Source of the DNA: Amia ocellicauda
Lineage: Eukaryota; Chordata; Actinopteri; Amiiformes; Amiidae
Assembly (NCBI RefSeq): GCF_036373705.1
Contig: NW_027102659.1
Coordinates: 372,001-436,000 of the forward strand
Reading direction: 5' to 3'
DNA length: 64,000 nt
Shown piece after piece: positions 52,526 to 63,320 of this stretch (positions are counted from its first letter, which is position 1; each line of letters begins with the position of its first letter). Position numbers and translations under genes: made by a program. The notes under the pieces are model-generated. The model saw only the letters and a program-made list of their open reading frames with translations. It did no database searches and was not told the origin of the DNA.

Positions 52526-55500
52526 ATGTCCTGACTTGGTAAAAGAACTCACAAACTAAAGGATTATGAACAAGCTAGGGCCCCAAAAAGACCTTCCCGA
52601 GAGAACATCCCCGGCCCTGTTGTGAACTCCTCTGATGTCCCAATGAACCTGGAACTATTACAAATGATAAATGATTTAAATAACCCCCAATTACCACCGA
52701 TAGAATGTGAATTAACAGACTTACCGGTGAACCCCGACCTGTTACAGATGGTCAATGATCTAAATAACCACCTCCCACCGGTAGCGCTTATAGAGGTTCA
52801 CCCCCTAGTTCACCCCGATTTGTTTGAAATGGTGGAGGCTTTGGAGGAGCTACCCCAACCAAATTCTGCCCCTTTTATAAATGATTTGAGACAATTAGAA
52901 CACAGGATGGCGGCAGAAGCAGCCATCACTATAGAGGAGGGTCTTGGATATCTTTGAAGGACTTTTACAGGCTTTAAATGAGCCTCCTCAAAAAGGGGGT
53001 TTTGTAGATGTCAGCAGTGGGGGTGTTCGGAATGTGGAGGGTTCTGAGACTGATAAGGCTGTGGAGGACATGCTCTGTGAGAATGTAGGGGGTGAAGGCT
53101 TTGTTCAAAATGATGATGTGTCCAAGAGTACCAGTGATCCCGTGATTATAGATAGACCGGCCTATAACAATTTTGAAATGATTCAGCGTTTTAATTTTGC
53201 AGAACTTTTAAATTGTGACAATTATGCAGAAATATTTGTCAACATACACGAGGCCTTGCAGAAAATGCTTGAACAGGTTGCTGAAAGGGTCAGACCTCGA
53301 GATGTTGTACAGTTAGAACTCAGAGGGGATGATTTGTTTAGCAACCTATCTGTAATGCTGAGTGGAGATAATTTAGACGTCTGGCTAAAATCGAAGCGTT
53401 ATTGCAAAGTAACGCAGCCATCATAGCTGATGAAAGTCTGTCTCTGGTAATGAATGTGGTTCGTAACCCTGAGGGTGGGGCGCTTAGAAGACTGTCGAAA
53501 TGCTTGAAGAACGACATAATTAGGACCAAGCTCAGGCAATTAGTGGTGAGTTCCAGTGGGGACAATAAGCTCTGTTTTGCTTACAGTTTAATAAAACTAC
53601 TCACCCCCGACATGCCTGAACCCCAAGCTCTGCAAGAAGCTTTAATGCTTCATCAGAGGGCCGGCTTAAACTCTCAACAGATGGTTGCCTTTTCAGACAT
53701 CACCAAGTTTGAGGAGTTGTTGTCTTTAAAAATTGTTGTGTGGTACCGTTGTGAGGTAAAGGAAGTATTTGTGAAATTTCAGACACATCCTGAAACCCAT
53801 ACACAGACACTGTTTCTCTTCCTAAGTGATAGTCATTACTTTGGAATAAAGAGTTTGACGGCTTTTTTGGGTTGTTCGTATGTTTGTCATTGGTGTTATA
53901 AGGCCTTCAATGATAAGCTTAAGCACCGCTGTGACGGTTACTGTAACGTCTGTTTCAATCCGCAATGTCGTAAGGGTTTGGCCCCTACCATCCGATGTAA
54001 AGATTGCTTAAGGATTTGTCTCTCAGCGTTCTGTTTTTCCGAGCATAAGGTACAGAGGGCCGCTGCTGAGGGGGTTAAAAAACAGAGTTATTGTGATCAA
54101 ACTAAATATTGCCCGCAGTGTTGCCTCCAGTACCGTTTTCATGAGGTTAAACCACACAAATGTCTGGAGCCGAGATGCAGGATCTGTAATGCTGATTTAA
54201 CCCCGGGGTCCGAACACCAGTGCTTTATTCAGCCGGTTAAAAAGGAGCCGCCGCACAACCGGTATGTCTTTTTTGCTTTTGAATGCCGGCAAGAAAACGG
54301 GGTCCACGTTGCTAATTATATACTCTGTATTGACATGTTGGATCGTGAGTGGTCAGCTAGCGGTGAGAGTTGTGTCAGGGATTTCTTTACGCGGTATCGC
54401 GGTCCAAAATACCTCAATTACACATTTATTGCCCACAATGCTAAGGGTTATGATTCTTACATTTTGATGAAGTATCTGGTGGAAAATGGGGTGACCCCAA
54501 AAATAATAGATCAGGGTAGCAAGATCATGTGTTTCACCGACGAAGCTTTCAACTAACGTTACATAGACTCGTTAAATTTCATCCCCATGAAATTGAGCGC
54601 TTTGCCTAAGGCTCTGGGTTTTGAGGCTCAGAAGAAAGGTTGGTTCTGCCATTTTTTTAATACTATGGACACTCAAAATTATCGAGGGTCCTACCTGCCC
54701 GCCACTTATTATGGGGTTGATACTATGATGTCTCATGAGAGGGAGGAATTCTTTAAATGGTACAATACGGTTAAGGGAGGTGTTTTTGATGACCGAGAAG
54801 AGATGGCTGCTTATTGTAAAAATGATGTGGTGATCCTTAAAGAAGCCTGTGTGCGTTTCCGCGCCGAGGTTATCAACACATCGGGTCTCGACCCTTTGCA
54901 AAGTGTGACCATAGCGTCTCTCTGCATGAAAATGTATCGGTCCAATTTCTTGCAGAAAAACACTATAGCGGTCACCACTTCTGACAACTATCGTGCTAGA
55001 CAAAAGAACTTTTCGACTGTCTCCATACAGTGGCTGGAATACCTGAGTGCCCGGGATAACATCTTCATCAGACATGCTTTAAATCAAGGGGAAGTCAAAA
55101 TGGGGCCTTACTACTTAGACGGTTTTAGCGACGTGTCCGGGCGGCGTACCGCTTATGAGTTTGCAGGTTGTATTTACCATGGCTGTCCTCAGTGCTTCGA
55201 CCCAAACACCTTTAACCCCGTAACACAAAAACTCTGCAGTGATATGTACTATGATTTCCAGGAACGAATTGAAACTTTAAAAAACACCTATGGTTTGAAC
55301 GTGCTGGTGATTTGGGAACACGAGTGGACGACCCTGAAGCAACAGGATGCGGGGGTACAACGGTTTATGGAAACCTTGGACTTTCCTGAACGTCTTGAGC
55401 CCCGGGATGCGTTATTTGGGGGTCGTACCAACGCCCTCTGTTTACATTATGAGGTAAAGGAGGGTGAGAGAGTAGATTACTATGATTTCACCAGTCTGTA

Positions 55501-56740
55501 CCCTTATGTCAACAAGACCAAAATGTACCCGGTGGGGCGTCCAACCATTGTTTATCGTGACTTTCTCGAAATCGGACATTACTTTGGTTTGATCAAAGTC
55601 ACCATGTACCCTCCTCGCGAGCTGTTCTTACCCGTGTTGCCTTACAGGTGTTCGGGAAAATTGATGTTCCCTCTGTGTAGAATGTGTGTGGAAACTGAAA
55701 ATCAAACTACCTCTTGTCTGCACAGTGATGAAGAGAGAGCGCTGACGGGTGTCTGGTGTAGCATTGAGCTTGACAAGGCGGTGGAGAAAGGTTACAGAGT
55801 CGGTAAGGTGTATGAGGTTTGGCATTTTTCTGAAAAATCTGATACTCTTTTTGCTGATTACATTATGACCCATCTGAAAGGGAAACAGGAGGCATCGGGC
55901 TATCCCTCATGGTGTGTTGACTCCGCGGCCAAAGAGCGATACGTTTAGCAATATTTTGAAAAGGAAGGGATCCGTCTAGAGCTGGGGAACATAACTGTAA
56001 ACCCCGCCAAGAGACAAATGTCCAAACTGATTTTAAACAGTCTGTGGGGTAAGTTTGGGGAAAGAAATTACCGTCTAAACACAACCTTGATTAAAACCCC
56101 TGAACAGTTTATAGAATTTATGTTTTCCAAACAACATGCAGTATCACACTTTCAATTCTTAAATGACCACGTGGCACAGGTCCAGTGGAGGGCCCCTAAA
56201 GATTTCCCCACCAAACAGGGGAACGTTAATGTTTTCATAGCGGTTTTTACCACGGCTTACGCCCGGCTTGAACTGTACAACTTAATGGATCAGTTGCAGG
56301 AACGCACGCTCTATCATGATACTGACTCTGTAATCTTTGTCACCAGGCCAGGGGATTGGGTCCCTCCCCTCGGGGACTACCTTGGGGAGTTAACGAGCGA
56401 ACTAGATCCTCAGGACCACATAGTGGAGTTTGTTTCAGGGGGTCCTAAGACTTACGCATACAGAACGGCTGCGGGTAAGACCTGTATGAAAGTTAAGGGT
56501 TTCACTCTGAACCATTGTAACAACAAGCTCATTAACATCAAGTCTCTGACGACCCTGGTAGAAAGTTTTGTAACCGAGAAAGACGCGCCTCCTCGTGAGA
56601 TTATTACAGCCGGAAATCAGATCTATCGCAATAAAAAGGGGTACACGTTGGAAAATAGATCACTAAACAAACGGTTCAGGGTGGTGTACAATAAAAGAGT
56701 GTTGAAGACTGATTATACCACTCTGCCTTATGGATATTAG
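52526..56740 (+). pseudogene. Protein-primed DNA polymerase B, copy D (least damaged over its length)
   Basis: Family B polymerase of the protein-primed type, which would copy the element from its termini. Order: N-terminal region (from ATG 52643 or the upstream ATG 52526), a Cys/His-rich stretch with repeated CxxC pairs (about 53880-54240), exonuclease motifs (FFAFE near 54270; AHNAKGYDSY near 54430), motif A DFTSLYP (near 55487), motif B NSLWGKFG (near 56036) and motif C YHDTDS (near 56313). Typical Polinton length, about 1,400 codons. Broken by TGA at the third codon of the upstream ATG frame (52532), a 14-nt deletion at 52945, the shared frame change near 53390, the shared TAA at 54554-54556 and a private TAG at 55946-55948. 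The first Asp of the exonuclease I motif is Ala. The last 11 bp overlap the ATPase. Confidence 0.93.
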
Positions 56741-57401
56741 CGGTGGTTTTGAAAACAGACTTCAACACCCTTTCTCCTGTATTATAGCCGGTCCCTCCAA
56801 TTCGGGGAAGAGCTATCTTATAAAGAACATCATAGAAGATGTGGACGCAACCGTGTCCCAAGCTCTTGACAACATAGTGTGGTGTTTCTCTTGCTGGCAA
56901 CCTCTCTACGATGATTTGGCTTCGAAAAAAAATAATCTGAAATTTGTGCAAGGTCTCCCCGCCTCGTTGTGTGGCGATGACTTGTTCCCGCCCGGTAATA
57001 CTAACCTAGTGATCCTTGATGACCTGATGGAGCAGGCCGGTGACAACAGTGAAGTGGAAAAAGCTTTCACAAAGTACACTCATCATAGGAATTTAAGTAT
57101 TATTTATTTAGTTCAAAATCTATTTTTTCAAGGTAAAAAAAGCCGCACTATTAATTTATATGCCAATTATATAATTCTTTTTAAAAACCCCAGAGATAAA
57201 CTACAGGTCACCGTCTTGGCTCGTCAAATGTACCCTAACCAGACCAAGTTCTTTTTGGAGGCATTTGAGGATGCCACCAAAAAACCCTACGGGTACTTGA
57301 TTGCGGAATTAAATGCACAAACCTCAGAAGACTTTCCCCTAAGAACAGGTTTGTGCCCGCACGATTGGCCGGCAGTCTATGTGCTAAAGAAAAGGAAATA
57401 A
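56730..57401 (+). CDS. Packaging ATPase (A32/FtsK-HerA type), copy D, intact
   Basis: 223 aa. Walker A GPSNSGKS at residues 21-28 and Walker B LVILDD at 93-98, in the small P-loop ATPase form that loads DNA into the capsid in Polintons, poxvirus-like and adenovirus-like systems. It starts with an ATG that overlaps the last 11 bp of PolB and is followed after 6 bp by the 111-aa gene, so these genes probably share a transcript. Several changes cluster near the C-terminus (AELNAQTSEDFPL, PHDW) compared with copies A-C. This is the only copy of the gene with a fully open frame. Confidence 0.92.
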   Translation: MDISGGFENRLQHPFSCIIAGPSNSGKSYLIKNIIEDVDATVSQALDNIVWCFSCWQPLYDDLASKKNNLKFVQGLPASLCGDDLFPPGNTNLVILDDLMEQAGDNSEVEKAFTKYTHHRNLSIIYLVQNLFFQGKKSRTINLYANYIILFKNPRDKLQVTVLARQMYPNQTKFFLEAFEDATKKPYGYLIAELNAQTSEDFPLRTGLCPHDWPAVYVLKKRK

Positions 57402-57407
57402 ATAAGA

Positions 57408-57743
57408 ATGTCTGTTCGGATTAAAAGAAATCTGCCGCTTTTGCAAATGTTATTTGAGAGGAGCCCGCGCCATAGGAAAGCTGTGCTGGCAGGGGCCCCC
57501 TCGGATTTGATCGAGACCCTGTGTGAAATAGCTTTTAACATCTTACGCGGTAATATACCCCTAACCCCTTCTCAACATTCTAAACTCAAAAAACAAAAAG
57601 CGGTTATCAAGATCATCGCTAATAAGAAGTATTCTATTAAAAGAAAAAGAAAGAAGATTAATCAAACCGGGGGTTTTATAGGACCGCTGTTGAGCATAGC
57701 CGTGCCTTTCCTAACCAGTCTTCTAGCTTCCAGAGTGGGTTAA
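57408..57743 (+). CDS. 111-aa basic protein, copy D (possible virion core component)
   Basis: No catalytic motif. The N-terminal two thirds are helical-looking with Leu and Arg; then a very basic stretch (KRKRKK near residue 82) and a Gly-rich turn (TGGFIG) leading into a hydrophobic tail of about 16 residues. The position between ATPase and the following gene, and the basic plus hydrophobic build, suggest a DNA-binding or membrane-active virion protein, like small core proteins of adenoviruses; this is inference by composition only. Open in all four copies. Confidence 0.75.
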   Translation: MSVRIKRNLPLLQMLFERSPRHRKAVLAGAPSDLIETLCEIAFNILRGNIPLTPSQHSKLKKQKAVIKIIANKKYSIKRKRKKINQTGGFIGPLLSIAVPFLTSLLASRVG

Positions 57744-57745
57744 TA

Positions 57746-58324
57746 ATGGAATATGCTCAGAAAATGTTTTTGATCCCTCAGGAGCAGCTTGAGAAACTGA
57801 GAAAAAATGTTGTCGGGCCAGAGCCCATTAGACAAACGGCCGAAAACAACCTGGACTCTGAAATGAAAGCTATACAGGCCAGGGCCGATTTAAATCAGTA
57901 TTCCAAAGCCCAGTTGTATACCAACACGTTACAGCGCTACCTCCGTCTGGTTAGACAGGGTGAAAAAGATCAAAACATTTTAACTTTAACCATGGCCTCT
58001 CAAGAAAATGGTTCTGGGGCTGATGCGGGGGGAACGGTTGATAAAGATGTTGCGGTGATCAAAGGTTCACACATGTTTGATTTGTTGAAGAGTGTCACTA
58101 GCACTAATAAGGTACCCGATAGTCGCCGACCTGTAGGCTGGAATGCTTTCCTACAGGCGATGGCCTGTCTGAACATGCCCCAATCAACAGTTCCTAACCA
58201 GGAAACGCGACAAAAAATCCGTCTGTGTAAAGAGGTGGAGCCTGATCTGACTCCGATATCTCATTACTCTGACCATGCTGAGCGACCATCCTCAGGATCT
58301 ATCCATTGTTGGGAAGCTTATTAA
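57746..58324 (+). CDS. Conserved plus-strand protein, copy D (192 aa, internal in-frame deletion)
   Basis: Function not recognised. Starts 2 bp after the 111-aa gene. The N-terminal 90 residues are charged and rich in Gln, Leu and Arg, probably helical. Next come a Gly/Ser/acidic linker and a C-terminal part of about 75 residues. Relative to the inferred 247-codon form, about 165 nt (55 codons) of the linker region are missing at about 58057, in frame, so the frame remains open. It is the last gene of the plus-strand set, in the morphogenesis gene block, so a structural or assembly role is possible but unproven. Confidence 0.75.
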   Translation: MEYAQKMFLIPQEQLEKLRKNVVGPEPIRQTAENNLDSEMKAIQARADLNQYSKAQLYTNTLQRYLRLVRQGEKDQNILTLTMASQENGSGADAGGTVDKDVAVIKGSHMFDLLKSVTSTNKVPDSRRPVGWNAFLQAMACLNMPQSTVPNQETRQKIRLCKEVEPDLTPISHYSDHAERPSSGSIHCWEAY

Positions 58325-58503
58325 TCTCATGTTTTTATTTGTCTCCCCTGTAAATAATGACCCGACAAACAATTTTTTATTTTTATTTTTTATTTTTCAA
58401 ATGTTGTACATTTATTTATACCATAACCCCTGCTTTGTATAAGAATTGTGTTGAATAAAAACAAAACTAATGATTCAAAGGCTGTTTTCATTATTTTTTC
58501 ACC

Positions 58504-59061
58504 TTAACACGCATGACATCTTTTAAAATCCTCACAAGAACACCCCATCTGTATACACGGCTGGCTAGGGTCGTAAGTCATTGTGTTATAAGGGGGGGTC
58601 CACAGTGTCCTGACAAACTCTGCCACTTTTTTATCATTTTGGCCTAAATCCTCACTGTACAAGGCCATAATATCGGGGTATGACCTTCCTTTAGATCTAT
58701 GATATAAGAAAAACACACAGTGTTGACCACAAGTGAAGGTCTGAAGACTTTGTACTTGACGACCGCTGTAAATGGTTTCTTGACAGTTGTTGAGCAGAAA
58801 GTTATTGATCTTCCGAGGGAAAGGTCTGAAATCCGGGGGGTTTGCATAGGAATCAAAAAATTCACCACGGTGGTCCTCCCTTAGATAAATAGCCAGCCAA
58901 TGTTCTCCGGGCATGTTTTTAGGGTGTGTGTTGATTATGTACATTGCAGGTAAATTCTTGATCTTAAATTTAGGCAGCTGATCGCAGGTGTAGACTCCTT
59001 GAAACAGTTTCCGTGAGCTGGCCAGGGCATTCATGATGTGGTTGAGCTCTCTGGTGTTCAT
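58504..59061 (-). CDS. Adenain-like cysteine protease, copy D
   Basis: Adenovirus-type endopeptidase expected to cleave capsid and core precursors during maturation. In the 185-aa frame the putative catalytic residues are His54 (PGEHW), an acidic residue at 70 (FFDSY), Gln104 and Cys111 (FTCGQHC). A Cys-rich tail (CSCEDFKRCHAC) ends the protein. The ATG at 59061 was chosen because it follows the capsid stop codon by one base (TAA-A-ATG) and has a good context. It is the most downstream gene of the minus-strand set and is open in every copy of the element. Confidence 0.93.
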   Translation of the reverse strand: MNTRELNHIMNALASSRKLFQGVYTCDQLPKFKIKNLPAMYIINTHPKNMPGEHWLAIYLREDHRGEFFDSYANPPDFRPFPRKINNFLLNNCQETIYSGRQVQSLQTFTCGQHCVFFLYHRSKGRSYPDIMALYSEDLGQNDKKVAEFVRTLWTPPYNTMTYDPSQPCIQMGCSCEDFKRCHAC

Positions 59062-59062
59062 T

Positions 59063-60378
59063 TTAATAATAATCATACATAACGTTTCTCCTCTGATTCA
59101 CCTCAATAATGTTGTCAAACACTGCATACACGACCATATTTACAGTGCGTGGTAGAGGCTGCTTGAAACGCATCTCCAAACGCATATTGCCCGTCTTCAT
59201 CTGTGAAAAATGTTGTCCACACTCTTCGTCAGGGGTCAGGTTGAAACCGTACAGGGTGTAACCGCTGCAGTATTCCCGGCGATCGATCAGCCGGGAGTTT
59301 GATCCTTGAGATGGCGACCCGTAGCCAGTACTAGACTGTCATATTCACGAACCGCATTGCCGTTTTCAAAGTCAGGTTGAAAAGGTCTGGATGGAACCTG
59401 CACACCATCGACGTACAACGCTATAAATTCCGCGTTATAATGTTTAAAGTTAAAGGGGTTCTTGTTGTAAACCCCGGTAAATGCATCATTATCTTCGAGA
59501 CCTATAATAACCTGTTTTGGGAGCTGTCCTAGAAACAGATTTTCCTGGTTCATCACCCGTGTCCCTGCGGGGATACTGTGGACTTTCATATAGACTCTTT
59601 CGATCGGGTACTTGGTGTTTGCCGTCATTAACGCCTGCGCGTGTCCTAGTTTAACCGCCGGGGAGACGGACACTTTTTTCACAAACAGCGAGGCCGATAA
59701 TATGGTCAGTTTATATTTTTCAGTATCAGGGGTCATCAGAAAAAAAGCACTTTTACTACGGATCATTTTAATTTTAATGTCTACCCCGTTGAGCATGAGT
59801 TTTTCTTGGAAAAATATGTCTGCATGGATATGCCCCATTAGCTCAAAGGTCCTCCCTTCTGTTGAAAAGGCCATTCTTTTTTGCAAACCCTTATTGAGTC
59901 CCTCTGGATCCTTGTCGTCCATAGCTTCCGGGATGTCTTTGAAGAAAAGGCCGGGGCTGAACTGTTTGCTTAGGGTCTCCTCACTATAATTAAGTATACA
60001 CTCCATCATGGCTCTATAGGGGTAAGTATTGCTGCTTTGACTAATGAGCCGATCTCCCAGGGTCACATCCACCTGTGAAAACATGGTGGCCACCGGGTAA
60101 TTGATGACCCCAGCGTTGGTCGTCTTCTCGATTGCATCGCCATCCTCATCAGTCACTTTACAGTTCATTAAAATAAATGTGTTATTCAAATCAATATAAT
60201 CCTCGCCATTGCCAGCTATAAAAAACTCCAGAGGGGCCGTGTCTGAAATTGCAGAAAGAGGGGGAATCTCTACATATATGATCTTATCTATACTCGTTTG
60301 AGTGTATGGAACTGTAAACAGATCCAGTTCTGATTTGACGCATTCTTCCGATAGACTCTTCCGATGGACAAAAGACAT
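59063..60378 (-). pseudogene. Major capsid protein, copy D (2-nt insertion)
   Basis: Six extra bases near 60355 (a small duplication of CTTCCGAT) add two residues near the start, in frame. Two extra bases at about 59291 (GCCGGGAG instead of GCAGAG) shift the frame and remove about the last 75 residues. Confidence 0.88.
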
Positions 60379-60380
60379 GT

Positions 60381-60871
60381 TTAAAAGATGTATCCTGAGG
60401 CTCTATTTTTCTTTCTTTGAGACTTTCTTTTTGCAGGTTTTTTCTTGTGCTGCTTCCTTCTCCGAGTGTTTCCACGATATGTTGGAGAATGAGAGATTCT
60501 TCGTTTTTTGTTAGCCACGGATCTTTGTCGCCCCCTGGTGGACACATGCTGTTTCTTCTTTTACCCCCCCCTCCTCGCCATTACCATGAGACCCGAACCC
60601 TCCTGATGCTCATGGCTAGCTGACCGGTTCATAACATTGGTGAACACGTCACTAACAATATTTTTAGCCGCTGATTTCAAGTGGGGTCTGGCTATAGCAA
60701 AGCCTCTCTTAAGCAGGGGTATGGCCATTCTAAAGAGACCACGAAAGAGTCCTCCTAGACCGGCGCCATACATTGTGGGGGCTCCTACAATACCGGGCAA
60801 GCCGTTCCATCTTGCATCTTGTAATAATCCACATAGGCGCTAGGATCTACATAACCCCTCGAGGTAGCCAT
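60381..60871 (-). pseudogene. Small basic virion protein, copy D (frameshifts)
   Basis: Shares the one-base loss near 60809 with copy B. The C-tract near 60563 has eight C, giving a stop after ARRGG. Confidence 0.75.
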
Positions 60872-60872
60872 T

Positions 60873-61605
60873 TTAATAATGTACAAACTGTTTCAGGGGT
60901 CGAAAATGTAGTTTGACATTAACTTTACTGAAGCGGAAGGGTACGTTGATATTCTGATCCGATTTTACTTCGATCGTGATGTTGTCAAAGTGGGTATTTG
61001 AGACTGGTACGTAGTGTGGTTTGTCATAAGTAATTGTGACCATGTCATTGCTTTTACCTTTAATAAGTACATTTCTCAAAAGGGGGACATAACTATCCCC
61101 GACCCTCTGGTGGGTTATGATATCCGTATACACATAAAGAGTGTAAAAGCCGCCCCACCACTTCTGAGAACCTGCTCTCTGTGTCAGAATAGAACCCAAA
61201 TATACGCCCCAGTTGGCCGCTGGTTTGAATGCTAATACCTGGTTTTGACACCTTGTACACTCTGTTTTTAATAGGGTTGTAATATAGCTTGATGTTGGGG
61301 GTGCCTTCTGAGAACTGTTTATGCATCTCATCTAATATTTTATCCACATTGTCATAATAACCTCCTTGTATCGTGAATGTCCATTGACTCTTTTTAACAT
61401 CATCAAAAATGGCGAAGGTGGCATCCTTATCTTGTAAAACAGCCCAAGTGTAAGGATACTGTATTTCCGCCAACCCCACTTCCCACGACCCCCTTAGATC
61501 TATAGATTTTCCAAATTGTACCGTGTAACTGGATATTTCATTTTTAGGATATATATCGAGAGAGGCATTACTGGGTAGAGTCACGTAGAAGCCTCCTGAT
61601 TCCAT
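60873..61605 (-). pseudogene. Minor capsid (penton) protein, copy D (frame change)
   Basis: Only the shared frame change (about 61145-61165). N- and C-terminal parts otherwise open. Confidence 0.85.
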
Positions 61606-62743
61606 CTTGAGAATCGAAAGTAATGCCCCCAACACACCCGCGGGCATGTTGTAATAAGGATTGAATATCGCAAACCTGTTGTTCCGGGACCCAACTATTG
61701 AACTTTTCAGGCCATCCAAGCCATTTCATCAACACATATTTTTTCCGGTTCTGGGTTTTTTCAGCTAATATCTTTTCAACTCTGTATACACTGTCTTTAC
61801 CCACAATAATTTTTTGTAACTCGGCTTCGTAAAACGTTCCTTCTATATCCTCCCTGTCATAGTCTTTTAACCGGTACACGGGGGGGTCTCTAGCCAACTG
61901 TTCGGTAACTGTAAAATATTCGTCAGAAAATGTTTGTTCATAACCTTTGGCAAAAGTACTCCTTAGCTTTGAAACGCGAACCACATCACCGATGTTGAAC
62001 TAATAAGTAGTTTTTCCCTTCTTAATAAATGGTCGGTATAATTTTTTATAGACCTTAAAAGAATTACTTTGATCAACATCTAAAGGCTTCATTTTAATAC
62101 TGGTGTGATACCCTTGGTTGTAAGCATCGATAAAATCCTGAACTTTATCAAAATACTTGAACGTGTTGACCGCTGTAAAATATCTCCACATTTTGGTCTT
62201 TATGGTGCGGTTAAACCTCTCCACTACCGATGCCCTAAGCTCATTACCGGTGGTGAAATGATGTATTTTGTGTCTCTTCAGTAGATTCTGAAATTCTCTG
62301 TTGAGAAACTCTTTTCCTTTATCAGTCTGCAGTTTTTTAGGACATCGACCCTGGGACAATATATCCTCAAAGGCCCTTGTCACCGCCCGACCTGTTTTAT
62401 TATGTAGAATGCGAGCCCAGGCATATTTTGATAACACATCGATACACATCAACATCAATTTGTGACCATTGTTATGTTTTGATAAATTTGACATATCGAC
62501 TAGATCCATTTGCCATTGTGAATCTATGTCAGTTGCATATACGCGGTTTCTTTTAAAGTTAATCCTGAGAGGTTTATGTAAGGTATAGGCGTCTTGTTCC
62601 CGTAACCATTCTGAAACAACCACATCATTAACCTTCACTCCGGCCTCAGCGAGTCCTCTTTGAAAACCCTTCTTACCCGCCAAACCCCCAATCTTGGCTG
62701 GGTTGTAGTATAGTTCCTGCATTTGGGGAGCTTGCCGAGTCAT
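61568..62743 (-). pseudogene. Integrase, copy D (nonsense and lost stop)
   Basis: Carries the same TAG as copy B (62000-62002). The normal stop TAA (61652-61654) has become TTA, so the chromodomain frame runs on to 61568, overlapping the penton start. Confidence 0.92.
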
Positions 62744-62915
62744 TCTGTCAAATAACCACACAGACCCACACTATGCGCAAAGTTTTTATACAAGGTTTTT
62801 TATTCAACTTCAGGAGAGCAGATACCCCTTTTTAGACATTTGAGAAAAGTATAACATACACAACAATTTTTTCTACGGTCCAGACAAAAAGAAATCAGAT
62901 GATTGGTTACTTGAT

Positions 62916-63308
62916 CTATATCAACAAATATACCTGTTTCTTTATCTTGTAGGCACACACCTCAGTTACATATGTAAATAAAACAACAATATGACCTATT
63001 TTAAAAGTAAACAGAGGTGTATTAAACATGCTCAGTAAAAGGTCATACAGATGTTGATGAAATGGCCTAATATCATTCTTGGCCCCCTTGAGCCCTTCAT
63101 CCCAGTGTTCGTACCCCCCGGTCTTTGTTACAGCAGCCATTCACTTTTCCAGGTTTGAAAGTTGATCCTCATCGATGGTTAAATCTGTAGAGAAAAGGCT
63201 CGCGTTGGCTACTTTTCTGTCAAGCACATGGTGTAATAGCGCTCTCAGGTTAGCTGCAGAGTGTTGATGACAGAACCAGTTGCAGAAGCAGTCCAGAACA
63301 TTCCCCAT
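62916..63308 (-). pseudogene. Possible Bcl-2-like gene, copy D (nonsense)
   Basis: A TTA codon has become TGA at about 63141-63143, cutting the frame in the middle. Confidence 0.6.
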
Positions 63309-63320
63309 GTTCAAAGTCCC

